Source of the DNA: Owenia fusiformis
Taxonomy: Eukaryota; Annelida; Polychaeta; Sabellida; Oweniidae
DNA: 64,000 nucleotides
Reading direction: 5' to 3'
NCBI GenBank assembly: GCA_903813345.2
Contig: CAIIXF020000010.1
Coordinates: forward strand, 25,508,425-25,572,424
Shown here: positions 39,536 through 52,365 of the stretch, piece after piece
Layout: every line of letters starts with the position of its first letter
Position numbering within the stretch: the stretch's first letter is position 1
Position numbers and translations under genes: made by a program
The notes under the pieces: model-generated
What the model was told of the DNA's origin: nothing
The model's database searches: none
Seen by the model: the letters and a program-made list of their open reading frames with translations, nothing else

Positions 39536-42500
39536 ATGGCGACTGAGGGTGAGGCCATGTTTACTTATCTATATCTTATGCTTGGCACGCTGATCATGAA
39601 TTTTTGTTCGATACATCGAGAAAGTATCACCTCATTACTAGTTTAGTGAATTTTGGGACAAGATTAAGCTAGATTTACTGAAATACTTGTATTATTATGC
39701 TTTGTCTTTGTTAACCCTTTTTCACCGGAATTTTATGAGGAAAAGTTTTGCTCTCTTTTAGTCTAATTGCCTTTCCTTTTATGAACTAGTGTTCATATTT
39801 GATTTTAATGGTTAATTTAGTTTTATTGGGACTATTACTATTTGAACTAATATAGTTCATTGCAACTATAGAGTCTACCTTGCAAATGTAATTTGAGGGG
39901 TGTGAGGATTGTGGAATAGCCCAATTATTTGTTCATTCCCATGGGGTTTGATCAGGGGGTGATTTACCCCAGATATGACGTACACCTATAATGTAAACTT
40001 GTATTGAGATGGTTGGTTGGTTGGGATGGTTATGTTGAGATGACGTACACTTCTGAAAGGTCCAAATTGATAAACAAAAATGGCGGATTTAAAATTTTCT
40101 AATAACGCTTCGAATAATATTATATGTTAATTCCTGGCGTTTTAACCAGTAAATATCAGTGGCGTAGGAACAATGTATGCCAAAACGCCAGTGCGTAATG
40201 TTGAAAAGTGATAATAAAAAATGCTTCTAATTTCCCTATGTTCTTTAGTCATATTTTCTCATTGTGCATAAATTTTAAAAGTAATCTCGAGCACACAAGC
40301 CTTAAGAAATGTTATTTTTAATACCATATGATATCCTCAAAAGTACTATTTTGCAAGGTTTTTTGCCTCTGTTATTTTTCTAGCCTGGGCCACAGATAAA
40401 TGACATTTTTTTGAAAAATGAAATTCATAAAATATTTAAGAAATATAGACCAAAGAGCAGGGTTTCTAGTTTCGAATAACACCCAGCTGGTCTCGGCACA
40501 AACGTTTTCTGTACCCCGAACGACCGAAGGGAGTGAGGGGTTCGAAAGCTTTTGTGCCGAGACCAGCGGCGTGTTATTCGAAACTAGTAACCCTGCTCTG
40601 AGGTCTATATTACGATTCGAACATGAAAATTCACCAAATTGTTTCGAATATTCATCATGGTCCGCCATTACTACGACCCACCGTTATGACGTCACACATT
40701 ACACGTATTAACTGGGTTATTAATCTCGAATATAACCCAGCTGAAGCATTGACTTTGATTACAGTTTTTGGAAGGCGTGAATACAGTCATGTTCGAATGA
40801 AAGTTACATGTACCTTGTTTCTTAATTATACTGTCGAAAGTGCGATGTAATCAATATTGCGCTGTTTGGATTAAATACTCACTTAACAGATTTAATCCCC
40901 TTTCCAACATGCTTTATTTTATGAAAATCGAGCCATTGACTATCTTATGAATTTTAAAAGTAAAATACAATTTCGCCAAATATTCGTGAATCACATTCAC
41001 TTCACAAATTTGAGAGAAAAACAGTTTTTTCAAAAACTTGATGAATAATACATTTGCATTTTTTTGTGCATATTCCGTAATGCCCTTTCAAACTGTGGTA
41101 TCATAATTATAGTGAAATTTTAGATATATATTTTTTATTATCCCTATCCCCAATTTTTCAATTTCACTAATTCAATTTATATTCCGTTGCTAGACAAAAT
41201 CATTGACCGAAATTATATTGGAATGATAATAAGTCAGGAAAAAAATCTTATTTTCTTACTAAATCACTAATTGTTATTGGTAGTACTTACAGACAAAAAC
41301 AACATGAAATTGTTGATTATTAAATTCCACGTTCCATTGATTTCAATGAGTTTTCGCAATATCTGCTCTTTGTAAGTACTAACATAAAGTACATAACTTC
41401 AGTTCTAGAAAAGCTTTTATCTGGATTTTTATTTCATTTGCAAGATAATAGATTATTATTCTCGGAAATATAGTATTTTTGGCACCCCCTTAGTCATATT
41501 GACCTCAATTTGACCTTTGTGAAGGGGAGGGGGGTTATTTGGTGTTGGGAATTGGTGTTATAAAAAAGGTTACAGACATTAGGGTATTAAATTTATTAAT
41601 GTTCTTGATTGGGACCAGATGCACATTCATATAATGGAACTTGGCCGCATATTTTTCAGCATGTTGAAGTAGGGACGCGTACTGAACTAACTTTTGTATG
41701 ATCATTGACAGGCCCGTAGCCAGGGGGGGTTTTTCACCATTTTGAGCACTTCTCAAGTGATTTTAGCCATATTTGGGCCAAAATTGTCAAATGTGAACCC
41801 CCCCTGGAAATTTTTGAAAAATGAACCCCCCCTTGGCAAATCCTGGCTACGGGCCTGATTGATTAGTTCAAATAAGTTCAGCTTAACATCTAGGTTAAAA
41901 CTATTTTTATGAAAAATAACATGCTCCGTCACAGCGGACAAATCTTTCGATACTAGCCTGTGAGTATGTCAAGTATTTTATTCTAGACATTTTGCCAAGT
42001 GTCTTTGTTTGTGTTTCTTTGTTATCATGACCTACCTACCAGGTATATCAAAGCTCAATCGTTCATCACAACAGAATCTGGCTCAATCCCCACTTGACGC
42101 ATTCAACCTATCACAACCAACCTTTCAACCAAGCAAAAGACCGAGAGGATCCCCAATAACACAACACAATAAACACAACCCATCGTCAATAAAAAATGCA
42201 ATGGGGCATAACATAACTGACTCAAACCCTACCAAGAATACAACCAACTGTCAAACTAACACAACAGAATCAGGTACAACCCAATTAGAAATCAACTATG
42301 AATAAAAACAACCTATTGTTATATTAATAACAGTTGTGCACTGTGATATCAATATATACAAGCAATTTTATCTATCCAGAGACAACATCAATCACAAAAC
42401 ACAACCAGTAATACAAAATCATCAAAAAGAACAACCAATTGTCAAATTAAGAAAACAATAAGCATTCCCAATCCAGTCATCTCCCCAGCATTAAAGCAAG

Positions 42501-45500
42501 TGGGTGCAGCACCCATCTGAGATTTTTAAAAAGGCCTGCACCCACCTGAAAATTCATTTGTACCCACTTGAAAATGAGAAAATTCATGAAAAATGGGCAT
42601 ATTTTAACCAGTTTGGGTCTGAATTGTGAAATGACAATTTTGCACTCACTTGAGAAAAAATTCTGTGGAGAACATTGCAATACCAAACTAGCATAACATA
42701 ACCAGCCACAACCAGATTAACAACCACTAACACAACTGACTATCAAACAAACACTAACATGATTGAGCACAACCCAATAAAAACCAAGACAACAAATCCA
42801 AGAACCAAACCAAACATAATACATTGTTGAATTAACACAACACATTCAGGTACTACAACCAGGCTGTTACACTAATATACAGGGTGTCTCAAAAAATGTA
42901 CCTAAAAGTATATCAAGAGCACAGATAAACCAATCAATATTTTCAGAGCCAAAACATGAAAGTTTTCTCCCCAATACACCATTTTTATTTCAGTCTTGTC
43001 TTTTTGATGCTTTAACCCTTTACCTTTGACACCACATAATCGTTGTAACCTCATATTTCGATGACAGCCTGTATCCTTACTGCTACATTGTTCAGCACAT
43101 TTGATAATAATTCCGGTGGAATGTTTTGGATTTCTCTTTGGATGTTGCCCTTAAGTTGTTCTAGGTCTTTTTGCTTGGAATTAGCATTAAAACACTCCTT
43201 CAAATAGCCACAGAAAAAGATGTTTGAGGATGACAATGACAGAACAAACACAGATAATCAGCTCAATTATCGGCAAATGATTCAGTAGTTACCTTCCAGA
43301 GTTAGGCAGGCTAGCCTGGAGACCAAATCATATCCAAATGTAAACACAGTGGTCTCAAATTGATACACAAACAAAAGCTACACTAGAATCCCAAGCAATG
43401 CAGTTTCTTGAACATCTGACCTCTCTGTATAAGGGGGCTATAAGACATTGTGAGGGCCTCCCTATTCACCATATTTGATGGCCCATACTTTTTTCTCTGA
43501 GGCTGTTTGAAGGACCACTTTTATGCTAAACCCAAGCTAAGAGACCTAGAACAACTTAAGACCAGCATCCAAACAGAAATCAAAACATTCCACCAGATAT
43601 ATATCAAATGAGATGAACAATGTAGTAGTAAGGAAAAAACGTTATCTTTTATCTACAAGACCATGCAAAAAAATGTATGAAAATATTGATTGGTTTGTCT
43701 GTGGTGTTGATATACTTTTGGGTACATTTTTTGAGACACCCTATACTCAACCAACTCTCTCCAACCAGAGACACATCAAAGACAAAAGAATCCATGCCAG
43801 CAATACCCTACACCACACTCGATTGTGCACAACATGCCACCTGGCCAATCCATTGTCAAATTAGCATAAAACAATATGGCTTAACCCAACAGCAAACTAG
43901 CATAACACAACCAGGCACAACTAAATAAACAACCACCAAACACAGCTGACTATCAGACTAACACAACACAATTGAGCACAACATGTTTTATATGTCTCTG
44001 ATTAAACCAAGACAATAAATCCAACAAAACCAAACCAAACATAACACATTGTTGAATTAACACAACACGTTCAGGCACAACCAATAAAACACAACATGAT
44101 CAGGCACAACCAATAGAACACAATCAAATTTTAATACAAATATTCCCAACCAGCTCCCTTCAACCAGAGATGATGTATAAAAGATGTATATAAAAAATGA
44201 AAAAATTCAGTGACCTACTTATTTTGTACTTTTAAAAAGTAGGTCACTGAATTCTATTATTTTTTATACATTTTTTAAAAACAATATTCTCTTCACTCTT
44301 ATTAGAACATACTCAGTAAGTAATGTGTTCCTCAAAATAACATATACGACTCCAATGAGGATTGCATAAAAACATACACACTTACCTTAAACAATAAAAA
44401 CAGAGCAGACCTACTCATTTATAAATTTCTTTATTTCCAGGGTCAAGCTCTACACCTGCTAGGCCGTTCACCCACAGTTTTCCACATCACTGCAAGGCCC
44501 TACTGGAGCAGCTAAATGTACAGCGTTACTATGGAGCTTTCTGTGATGTCATTGTTCGGGTTGAGGATTTTGAGTTTAAGGTCCATAAAAATGTTCTAGC
44601 AGCATTCAGCCCAAAGCTACAAACAATGTTGTTTGGTATGCCTGAGGAGTGTGGGAATGTCTTGATGATTAAAGATATGTCAGCCAATGGCTTCAGGTTT
44701 ATTGTAGAATACATGTATACTGGTATATTAAAGCTTGACATTATGAACATACACGATGTGCTTGGATGCACTCAATTTCTTGACATGAGAGAGACAGAGA
44801 GGATCTGTGGAGAATATTTCAAAAGCGGAGGGAATGTAAATGTGGAGACAATAAAGGCGATAACGGAGCAGCAGCAAAATTCTTCATTTGTGGGTCAAAA
44901 ACCAGTCGGTTCACTCCCTGGTGGCGTAGATCCAAATTATATAGAGGACTATCTTAAGATTATTGAATCGTTTGGAGGGGAAAATGGAACTCCGGTTAAA
45001 AAAGACCCTGGTGAAAGCCACGAATTTGTTCCACTTAATGAAGAGAGACCAACGGGGACCACTGTTAAGCTGACAGAAAATGGTGACAAAAAGTTTTATA
45101 GTCCAGGAGATAATTCAGAAATTGCAAAGAAAAGTTTGTTTAGTATATTTGGATCGAATGATAAGCCATGTCCAGAGAAGCAAGTAGAAGAACAACAATC
45201 AGATGAACAACATAATGAAGATTTACGTGATAACAATGTTGAACAAGACTCTGCTAGCAACTTAGATTTTCCAAAGGACAAACTCTCAAAGTTCAACAAG
45301 AAATTAAAAATCAAAATGAAAGGAGAGAGTGGTGCTACTGTAGAGAACATTGTTATTGTGAATAATGAAGACTATGAGACCATGGATGGATCTCCTACCA
45401 AGTTAGACAAAATGCAGAAACGAGAGAGAAAGAAGAAACGCCCATGTAGGATTAGAGTTAAAACTGAACTGGCTGAAGGTGAAGCTGATACGGAAGAGCT

Positions 45501-46956
45501 TGATCTTGATGAGGGAGGAGCCGGTGATGATGACAACCTAAGTACAGAGGAACACCCTTCAGTGACTAAGAAAATAAAACGAGGGCGTCCTAAAGGCAGA
45601 ACTAGTGGTAAACATGCAAAGAAGGATTACTCATGTGAGAAATGTGGACGAACATTCATGAAAGAAAAGGCATATGAAAAACATATGGAGCTCCATGATA
45701 AAGAAGAACTTTATTCTTGCCACGTTTGTTGTAAGAAATATGCCCGTTCTTCAGAAATCACTCGCCACATGCGGATCCATACTGGGGAGTCTTTTGAATG
45801 TAAAGAATGTGATGTCACATATACATCGGTACGTGGCTTCAAAGCGCATCAAATTGAAATCCATAAGGATCCAAAGCCATTTAGATGTTCATTTGAAGGA
45901 TGTGATTTTCACTCTGATAAACCAAGTAATGTACATAAGCACACAGTAATTCACACTGGAGTGAAGTTATATACTTGTGAAAGGTGTAATAAGTCATTTG
46001 CTCAGGCTAATGGCCTAACCAGTCATTTAAGGAGTTGTATGCAGGTTAGGGGCTACCTATGTGACCATTGTGGTGCCAAGTTCAACCATCTTGGAAGTCT
46101 CAAATCTCATAGATTAGTCCATACTGGTGAGAAGCCACACACCTGTTCACAGTGTGGAGCACGTTTCAGTGATCATAGGAACTTTAGACGCCACATGCGA
46201 ATCCATATGAATGAATACCCATATGCCTGTGATTTATGTGATAAAAAATTCCGACATTCAAACTCTTTAAAAACACATATGGTGACTCACTCTTTAAATC
46301 CTACATCAAATAAAAGTCACTCACAATCTCAGTCTCGTAGTCGTGACATCACAAAGGTGTTGGCAGATGAGTATAGTAAGGATTTAAACACATCAAATAA
46401 CCTTGCCAGAAATATGATTAAAGATTTTGATGTGGGAGAGATTCTAAGAGATATGCCCAACAATCCCCGTGATATTAACACACATCGGGATATGCACCAG
46501 GACATATCTACACATCGGGATGTAACTACACATCGGGACATAAACACACATCAGGATATGGCTACACATCGAGATTTACACCGAGATATGAATACACATG
46601 GGGGTGGGCTTATAATGGATAGTTCCCACTTGAACATTCCCCTGACTACCCGTATCCCTGGGCCTACTGGGACCTCACAAATAATCACAAACATGGCTAC
46701 TCCTATTGGCTCAATGACACAGACTCAGCCAAACTCTGCCACCCCTCAAGACATGACCATGCGAGATATGATTAACAGCCCAGCAAATACATTGGTCCAA
46801 ATGGGACATAGGGACACAATGACAGACTCTCAGCATACTATGCTCCAGAAATCAGCAGTTTTTGGTAATATTCCAGTGTATCCAGTGACTAACTCCAGTA
46901 TGATGAAATCTGAGATGCCTGTGTCTGTTTATCAAGGGTTTTATATTCCCCAGTGA
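39536..46956 (+). CDS. BTB, AT-hook, eight C2H2 zinc-finger protein (2 exons, 842 aa)
   Basis: Exon 1 is tiny (39536-39548, ATGGCGACTGAGG then GTGAGG); exon 2 is 44441-46956, opening after TTTATTTCCAG. Both are phase 1 and give 843 codons with TGA. Residues about 15-140 are a canonical BTB/POZ domain (CDVIVRVEDFEFKVHKNVLA, then a YMYTG turn). An acidic linker follows, then a basic stretch (KRERKKKRPCR), an AT-hook core KRGRPKG (about 385) and eight C2H2 fingers (about 402-620). The fifth finger ends H-x3-C. Residues about 682-725 are a low-complexity THRDM/DINTH repeat. The protein is likely a nuclear transcriptional regulator: BTB for dimerisation and co-repressor contact, AT-hook and fingers for DNA. 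A model starting at the internal Met (44626) would lose half of the BTB domain; the 13-nt first exon restores it and matches in phase. Exact gene name not recognised. Confidence 0.9.
40442..40611. mobile_element. 170-bp long-hairpin MITE
   Basis: AATATAGACC...GAGCAGGGTTTCTAGTTTCG is mirrored almost perfectly by CGAAACTAGTAACCCTGCTC, with a GGTCTCGGCACAAA/TTTGTGCCGAGACC inner stem. It lies about 0.9 kb into the plus BTB gene intron. Confidence 0.8.
41709..41858. mobile_element. 150-bp hairpin MITE (AGGCCCGTAGCCAGG ends)
   Basis: CAGGCCCGTAGCCAGGGGGG is inverted as TCCTGGCTACGGGCCTG; poly-G and poly-C runs inside pair. Non-coding. Confidence 0.8.
41901..41962 (+). mobile_element. Terminal fragment of the CACAGGCTGG foldback family
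   Basis: It matches the right end of the 62007-62837 element: ATGCTCCGTCACAGCGGAC, then CTTTCGATACTAGCCTGTG. Only about 60 bp remain, inside the long intron of the plus-strand BTB gene. Confidence 0.7.
42040..44140 (+). repeat. A/C-rich, G-poor degenerate repeat tract
   Basis: ACAACC, AACACAAC and CAACCAATAAAACACAAC-like motifs recur throughout, interrupted by a mariner remnant at 42880-43743. The plus strand is strongly depleted in G. An open frame at 42009-42305 is a by-product. Confidence 0.6.
42880..43743. mobile_element. Mirrored mariner/Tc1-like remnant
   Basis: CAGGGTGTCTCAAAAAATGT and its inverse bound the element, with TA beside them. The minus strand at 43051-43251 encodes a transposase C-terminus (FFCGYLKECFNANSK...QREIQNIPPELL). 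The plus strand at about 43490-43610 encodes a second one (GCLKDHFYAKPKLRDLEQL). The element is therefore two opposed 3' ends of an IS630/mariner-like transposon, with no catalytic region. Confidence 0.8.
44165..44360. repeat. Hairpin repeat, copy A, next to the plus BTB exon 2
   Basis: ATTCAGTGACCTACTT is mirrored by AAGTAGGTCACTGAAT. The flanking sequence through GACTCCAATGAG also matches 50545-50780. Confidence 0.65.
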
Positions 46957-47656
46957 GTTCCAGTGGAACCCTAAATTTTGTTCAAATCTGTAAAGGGGCA
47001 ACAGACATTAAGTCTATATTTTTGGATAGTTTGAATAATAACAATTAAGTATTAGTGTCTTGGGCTCTTAAAAGAGGGGTCTGTTCAGGGAGAGAAATTT
47101 CTACACCTTTATTTTGTGCCAAAGAAATGAAAGATGTTCATCTGTTAGTTCTAAACAATAACTGAAGAATTCCTCTTAACTAGCCTTAAATAGTTTGTCT
47201 TTGCTTTCGAATGCAACTGGATCCTTCCAGTCATCTCAAAGACAAATCGTTTTTAGAAACCTTGAGGCCAATGTTATAAAAATCCAAGGTCAAGGACAGC
47301 TGGGTTGGTGAAAAATCAAACAAGAGAACGTTACTGACGAAGGATGCATTTGCGTTTGAAAGCTATGACAAACTAAATTATTTAAATCTAAGGTGAGTAA
47401 AGCGGAATTTTTCAGTTAATATGAGTATTATCATATTTATGAATCCCAGTCAAGGGATTTAAGCTCAAGGCAATGTAAGTGAATTGTTGATGATTTTAAT
47501 CATGAATGGATTGCATCAAGGGGCTGGTATCCTACTCTTGTGATTCACTCTTTAAAGACTATATCATGGCATGGTATTGAAAATATGAATGTATCAAAGT
47601 AATACTTTTAAGAAAGTACAATGTTTATTATTTCTGACAAATGCAAAACTCTTGTT
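46957..47656 (+). other. Probable 3' UTR and downstream region of the plus BTB gene
   Basis: No AATAAA was found in the first 700 bp after the TGA, so the transcript end is not located. No other feature seen. Confidence 0.35.
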
Positions 47657-48387
47657 ATCCCAACGAACGAAGTTCGGTAGGGATATAGTGAAGCCCTCCG
47701 TCCGTCCGTCAGTCAGTCAGTCCGTCCGTCCGTCCGTCTGTCCGTTCGGAAGATAACTCGAATACTAGTAGACGGATTTTCTTCATATTTAGTGGATAGT
47801 TTTACGCAAAAAAAAAAGTTTTTCAAGATGGCCGCTGCTTTAAAAATGACGGGACTTTTTCGCAAAAATCATAAATTTTTCATTCTAAACCAAAGTAATT
47901 AATATTATTGTTTGAAATTTTGGTAGTATATTCACAACATTTATCTATTTGACATATATTCCGTGTTTTTCATCCTGACCCCCAGGGGCCGTGAATGGGG
48001 GGTCAGGAAAACAGAAATTTTCGCTAATTTTTAGATCTTTCTGAAGTATAGCTTTATTATACTCAAATGAAAGGCAATTAAGAGTAGATTGCAAATATTG
48101 TATCTTTTTTCTGATTCGAGCCTCGTAAAATTCAAAATGGCCGTCTAATGTACGATTTCGCAATAATTTTTCGATCCCTTCAAAGTATGGCTATATTATA
48201 CTCAAATTGAAGGATTTTTGGAGTAGATCACAATTATGGTATTATTTTTCAGATTTGTACCTCAGAAAATTCAAAATGGCTGCTTTGCAGGATTTCGCAA
48301 TTCTAAAATCAGATTTTTTCAATTTTAACCAAAGTAATGAGTATAATTGATTGGAATTCGGTAATTGATATTTTGTTCGTTGGGATT
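47657..48387. mobile_element. TIR element with GTCC microsatellite
   Basis: ATCCCAACGAAC at 47657 and GTTCGTTGGGAT at 48376-48387 form a perfect 12-bp inverted repeat. A CCGT/CAGT microsatellite lies at 47695-47745, followed by CAAGATGGCC and CAAAATGGC blocks related to the repeats at 14060-14920 and 51390-51600. Confidence 0.65.
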
Positions 48388-48681
48388 TGCTGCTCCGCGG
48401 AGTTGCCGTTATCTAGTTATACTCAATATTGTGTCATAAATATATGAATAGTTTTTACCTGATTAATTTGGTGTCTTTAGATGAAAATTAACTGTTTTCA
48501 AGAGGCATGGATGTCTGACTATGAAATCAGTTTGAAGTTCAGAAGGTTCCAAATGAAAACATTGAAAATGATGAGGCAATTTCTGCTCCCTGAATCTAAG
48601 AGTTGAGGAAGAACACTTATGTTTCTAGATAACATTTGAACAAACATTAGGTGTCCTTTCTAGATAACATTTGAACATACA

Positions 48682-49065
48682 CAGGGTGTCCCAAAAAGGT
48701 GAGCTTCTTTTTGGCAAGTATTATATCAGCAATATTAATCGAATTAATTTCTATAAAGTAGCCTAAGGGAATCTTTAGTAAGTGATACAAATATGTGAGT
48801 TATACATGTACGTATAGTACAATTATGATTGTGATTATGGTCAAATTCAAAAATGCATCTCTAAAAATCCAACATCAGAGAGACCTTCATAGCATTTGTA
48901 CAAGCTATGGGGTGATATCACCTGTCAATAACTTTTAGCCCCAAAATAGCTTTTCATATGTATATCACTTGCTAATCCTACCTATACTGTAATTCCTCAA
49001 AGAATGCAGCTTATCTATTGCTGAGAAAATACTTTTTAAAGAATGTGGCTCACTTTTTGGAACAA
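48682..49065. mobile_element. Degraded TIR element (CAGGGTGTCCCAAAAA)
   Basis: CAGGGTGTCCCAAAAAGGTG at the left with a weaker GTGGCTCACTTTTTGGAAC inverse at the right. A relative of the other GGGTGTCCC elements here. Confidence 0.5.
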
Positions 49066-49170
49066 TTTATTGATGATGTGTTTGAATTACCTGTTGAATT
49101 TATATAAAATTAGACTCTACCCAGAAGTCATTTATGTAACCTGGAATATATGATTGAGATGATAAAAATA

Positions 49171-49875
49171 ACTAGACTTTGGAAATTGAACGAAGTTCAA
49201 TTTCAGACTCCAGATCTAGACTGTTTTAAGCTCAGTCATCTAAAATAAGCCGAGTCATCCAGAATAAGCTGAGTCATCCAGAATAAGATGGATGTATAAA
49301 ATAGGAAGGTAGGATAGGATAGAATGGGAAGGAACGATAGGATAGAATAAGAAAGAAGGATAGGATAGAACAGAATAGGAAGAAAGGATATGATAGGAGA
49401 GGATAGGAAGGAAAGGATACGAAGGAAGGATAGATAGGAAGGATAGGATAGGATCAGATAGGAAGGATGGATGAATTTTTCAATATTTTCTTTTCTACTC
49501 TTGACTTTCTATCAGGATACCATCAGATCGATTTTCCAAAATTTCAAAACACCATAACTTCCGAACTGGAAGTCGGATCTAAATTTGATTTAAAGATCCG
49601 GATTCCTGACAAAATTTTACCCCTAATTCATAACTCATACGTTAAATTTGGCGAATTTTTATTTTGACCTACTTTTTGGACACGCCATAACTTCGGAACC
49701 GGAAGTCGGATCGAAATTTGGTTTGCAGATTCGGATTTCTGAGAAAATTCTATTCTTAATTCATAACTCAAACGTTAAATTTGGAGAACTTTTTATTTTG
49801 ACCTACTTTTCGGACACCATATCTCAAAAGTGGGTCAAAATACAATTTTCAATCTGGAGTCTAATAAAGACAGTA
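49171..49875 (+). repeat. Dispersed repeat with GGATA microsatellite, copy 1
   Basis: Starts CTAGACTTTGGAAATTGAAC. An AGGATAGGATAGAATAGGAA-type purine tract follows at 49290-49465, then CGCCATAACTTC.GAACCGGAAGTCGGATC. Highly similar to 63475-64000. Confidence 0.8.
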
Positions 49876-50544
49876 CCCAAAAACTAAATACATCTTTAAT
49901 GTTCATCTCCTTCTTAAAGACTGGTCTATATACTTTTTGAAAACCATAGATAAAAAACAGTCCAAGAATATATTGGCCTTTCATATAAAAATTAATTTTT
50001 AAAAATCTTTTTATTGAAATTGTGAAAAATGAATCATGAAGTCAAAAATCTCCACTGCTAAAATATCAATGTTGATCGACAAATGGAATTACATGTATAT
50101 TACAAATTTGAAGAAAATGATATGAATCTCCCAGTTACTCTCCCAGGCCTGTGATTTTCTGTCCTGAAAACTGTCTATTCTATAATAGGGTGTGATTATG
50201 TACACTCTGTCTCTTATTTATTGGTGGCATTATTGTTCATCAAATTTTTATCTCTTATAGCCATAAACGGGACATGTTCACCTATTTACTGGATTGATAA
50301 TGGCAGAGAGTTATTTTCAGAAAGATTTCTGTCCATTTCTTCACTTCAATGTAATTACATAAATATTCTGGTAATTTTCTGATGTGTAATCCCATCACAT
50401 ATTGGTTTTAAGGGTAATGTGTACTTTTAGCCATTTTGATGCAATCATCATAGAGTTTACATGTTATTTTAAATATGAGCTCCACCTTCCTGCATTACCT
50501 ACATCTTTCAGTTTTGCAAAATGTACCTGGAAAAGAGTGAGGGG

Positions 50545-50780
50545 AATATTTTGTAAATAAGATTTATGAAAAATGAGAAAATTCAGCAACCTATTCTTTA
50601 AAAATATAAAATAAGTAAGTCACTCAATTTCTCATTTTTATACATCTTATATTAGGAAAATTATTCACTACACTCTTCTAGATACCTTAGTGCACTCTTT
50701 GTGTAAATGTGAAAGATGTAGACTCACTGTATAGTAAATGAGTTGTGAATTCCTAAAAATAATATGTGACTCCAATTACT
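50545..50780. repeat. Hairpin repeat, copy B
   Basis: ATGAGAAAATTCAGCAACCT is mirrored by AAGTCACTCAATTTCTCAT, followed by GACTCCAATTACTC as in copy A. Confidence 0.6.
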
Positions 50781-50782
50781 CA

Positions 50783-51191
50783 GATGCGAGTAGGTAGGTA
50801 CCAGTTTCGCCATCAGGTGGCTGATTCAGGGGAAATAATATGGCAAGGTATTACAAAATTCCCTTAAACTTGAATATTCATCAGTTTTACTGGTTCACTT
50901 TTCATATTACCCTTATGTATCTGATAGTTATACAAATTAAAGTATGTCCAGTAAAAGAAAATATTAACTGTCAAACGCAAGAAAAGATATTTCCATTTTT
51001 GGGATTTTACAACATGGGGAATCTCCCCGACATAGAAGTCACATTTTCAAAGAAAATTAAATTTTCAAAGTTGATAAACTCTTTTTAAAACATTTCTTGA
51101 TGTAATTTACATGTAGATTCCAAATATGTCATCAGTTTGACTGGATTTTGAATTTTAAATGACGTAAATCAAGATTATTTCTACTCGCATC
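50783..51191 (+). repeat. MITE family 1, copy 4 (most complete)
   Basis: GATGCGAGTAG at the left and CTACTCGCATC at the right form a perfect 11-bp inverted repeat around a 409-bp non-coding core shared with the other copies. Confidence 0.75.
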
Positions 51192-51289
51192 CAGGACATT
51201 AGAACTGCATAAAATTTACAAAAATTAAAAATACCCATCTACCTTAAAGCAACATTCTTAACTTTCATACCACAAAACATCAATGATGC

Positions 51290-51690
51290 AAAATATGAAA
51301 TGAATTGTTCATCAGCTCCACGTAAAATGTGTGAAAATTTGAAGCAATTTTGTTGAGTGGTTTTTCTGGTATAGCAATGACAAGATTTACCTGAAAACTT
51401 CCAAAATGGCTACCATAAAGAAAGATAGCCACCAAAAGGTTTGTCAGATCTAGAACTTCTTACAATGTGACATGTGTGAAAATTTGAAGTAATTCTGTCA
51501 AGTGGTTTTCCTGGAATCCCGATGACAAGATTTATCTTAAAACTTCCAAATTGGCCACCGGAAAGCAAGATGGCCATCGAAAAGTAAATCAGCTCTAGAA
51601 CTTCTTACCATGTAACATGTGTTGAAATTAAGTAAGTAATTCTGACAAGTGGCTTTCCTGGAATCGCAATAAACATCAATCAACCAGCCA
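51290..51690 (+). repeat. Degenerate ~145-bp tandem repeat
   Basis: ACTTCCAAAATGGC, CTAGAACTTCTTAC and TTTTCCTGGAAT recur at roughly 145-bp spacing for about two and a half units. Related to the 163-bp units of the element at 14013-15502. Confidence 0.6.
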
Positions 51691-51989
51691 CCATGCAGAT
51701 GACAATATCATAACCCTTTTTTAGGTGTGATAAAATACTAGATTCTTGTTGAAATCTGCATTGCCCTAATATGCTGTTTTAAGACTCTTAAAGAACAAAC
51801 ATGAAAAAGAGGGATATGGACTTAAAAAATTTGGGAAAAAAATATTTTGCAAAAGTTTCCAATAAAAGTTTAATTCAAAACAAGAGGCAAAATTAAGAGC
51901 TGGGACTAATAGCATAAATTACCTCTATGGATCCACATAAATGAAGAATGAATAAGTCGAATGGCAGTTTTCATTTGTCTAAAAATTGT

Positions 51990-52365
51990 TGATGGCCAGA
52001 TCAACGAGGGTTGGCTCCCAGGGTTCAAACTCAATATTCTGCCAAATACGGATTCAAAATTAAACAGGCACCATTTTTTCATTCCAGAATTTGAATCTTG
52101 TTTTGATCTTATTTTCAAACCAAAAATTTGAAAACATACAAGAAGTGATCAAGATATTAGTTCAAATCTTTTGGATCTCTGAGAATTTATAGTCAGTTAT
52201 GCCAGAAAATGATGACATTTTCAATGATGTCATCTACTAAGGTTAGGTTGCCATTCTCCTTGCAGTTTATTTGTGCGGACTTTACTGTAGACAAAGACAC
52301 TGAAAAAATTGCTTGGAGATTAAGAAATATTGAGTTTGAACCCTGGGAGCCATCGAGCAATTCCA
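51990..52365. repeat. Diverged inverted repeat
   Basis: GGCTCCCAGGGTTCAAACTC near 52013 is mirrored by GAGTTTGAACCCTGGGAGCC near 52332. The arms extend weakly inward. The remainder of 51700-52980 shows nothing coding. Confidence 0.55.

Noticed and set aside
40372-40711. Open frames on both strands with mirrored sequence NNTPLVSAQ / NNTQLVSAQ
   Set aside because: Both come from the two arms of one hairpin MITE.
42009-42305. 98-codon frame beginning MCFFVIMTYLPGISK
   Set aside because: Composed of A/C-rich repeat translated as Thr/Asn/Gln/Pro; not needed by the flanking exons, whose phases already match without it.
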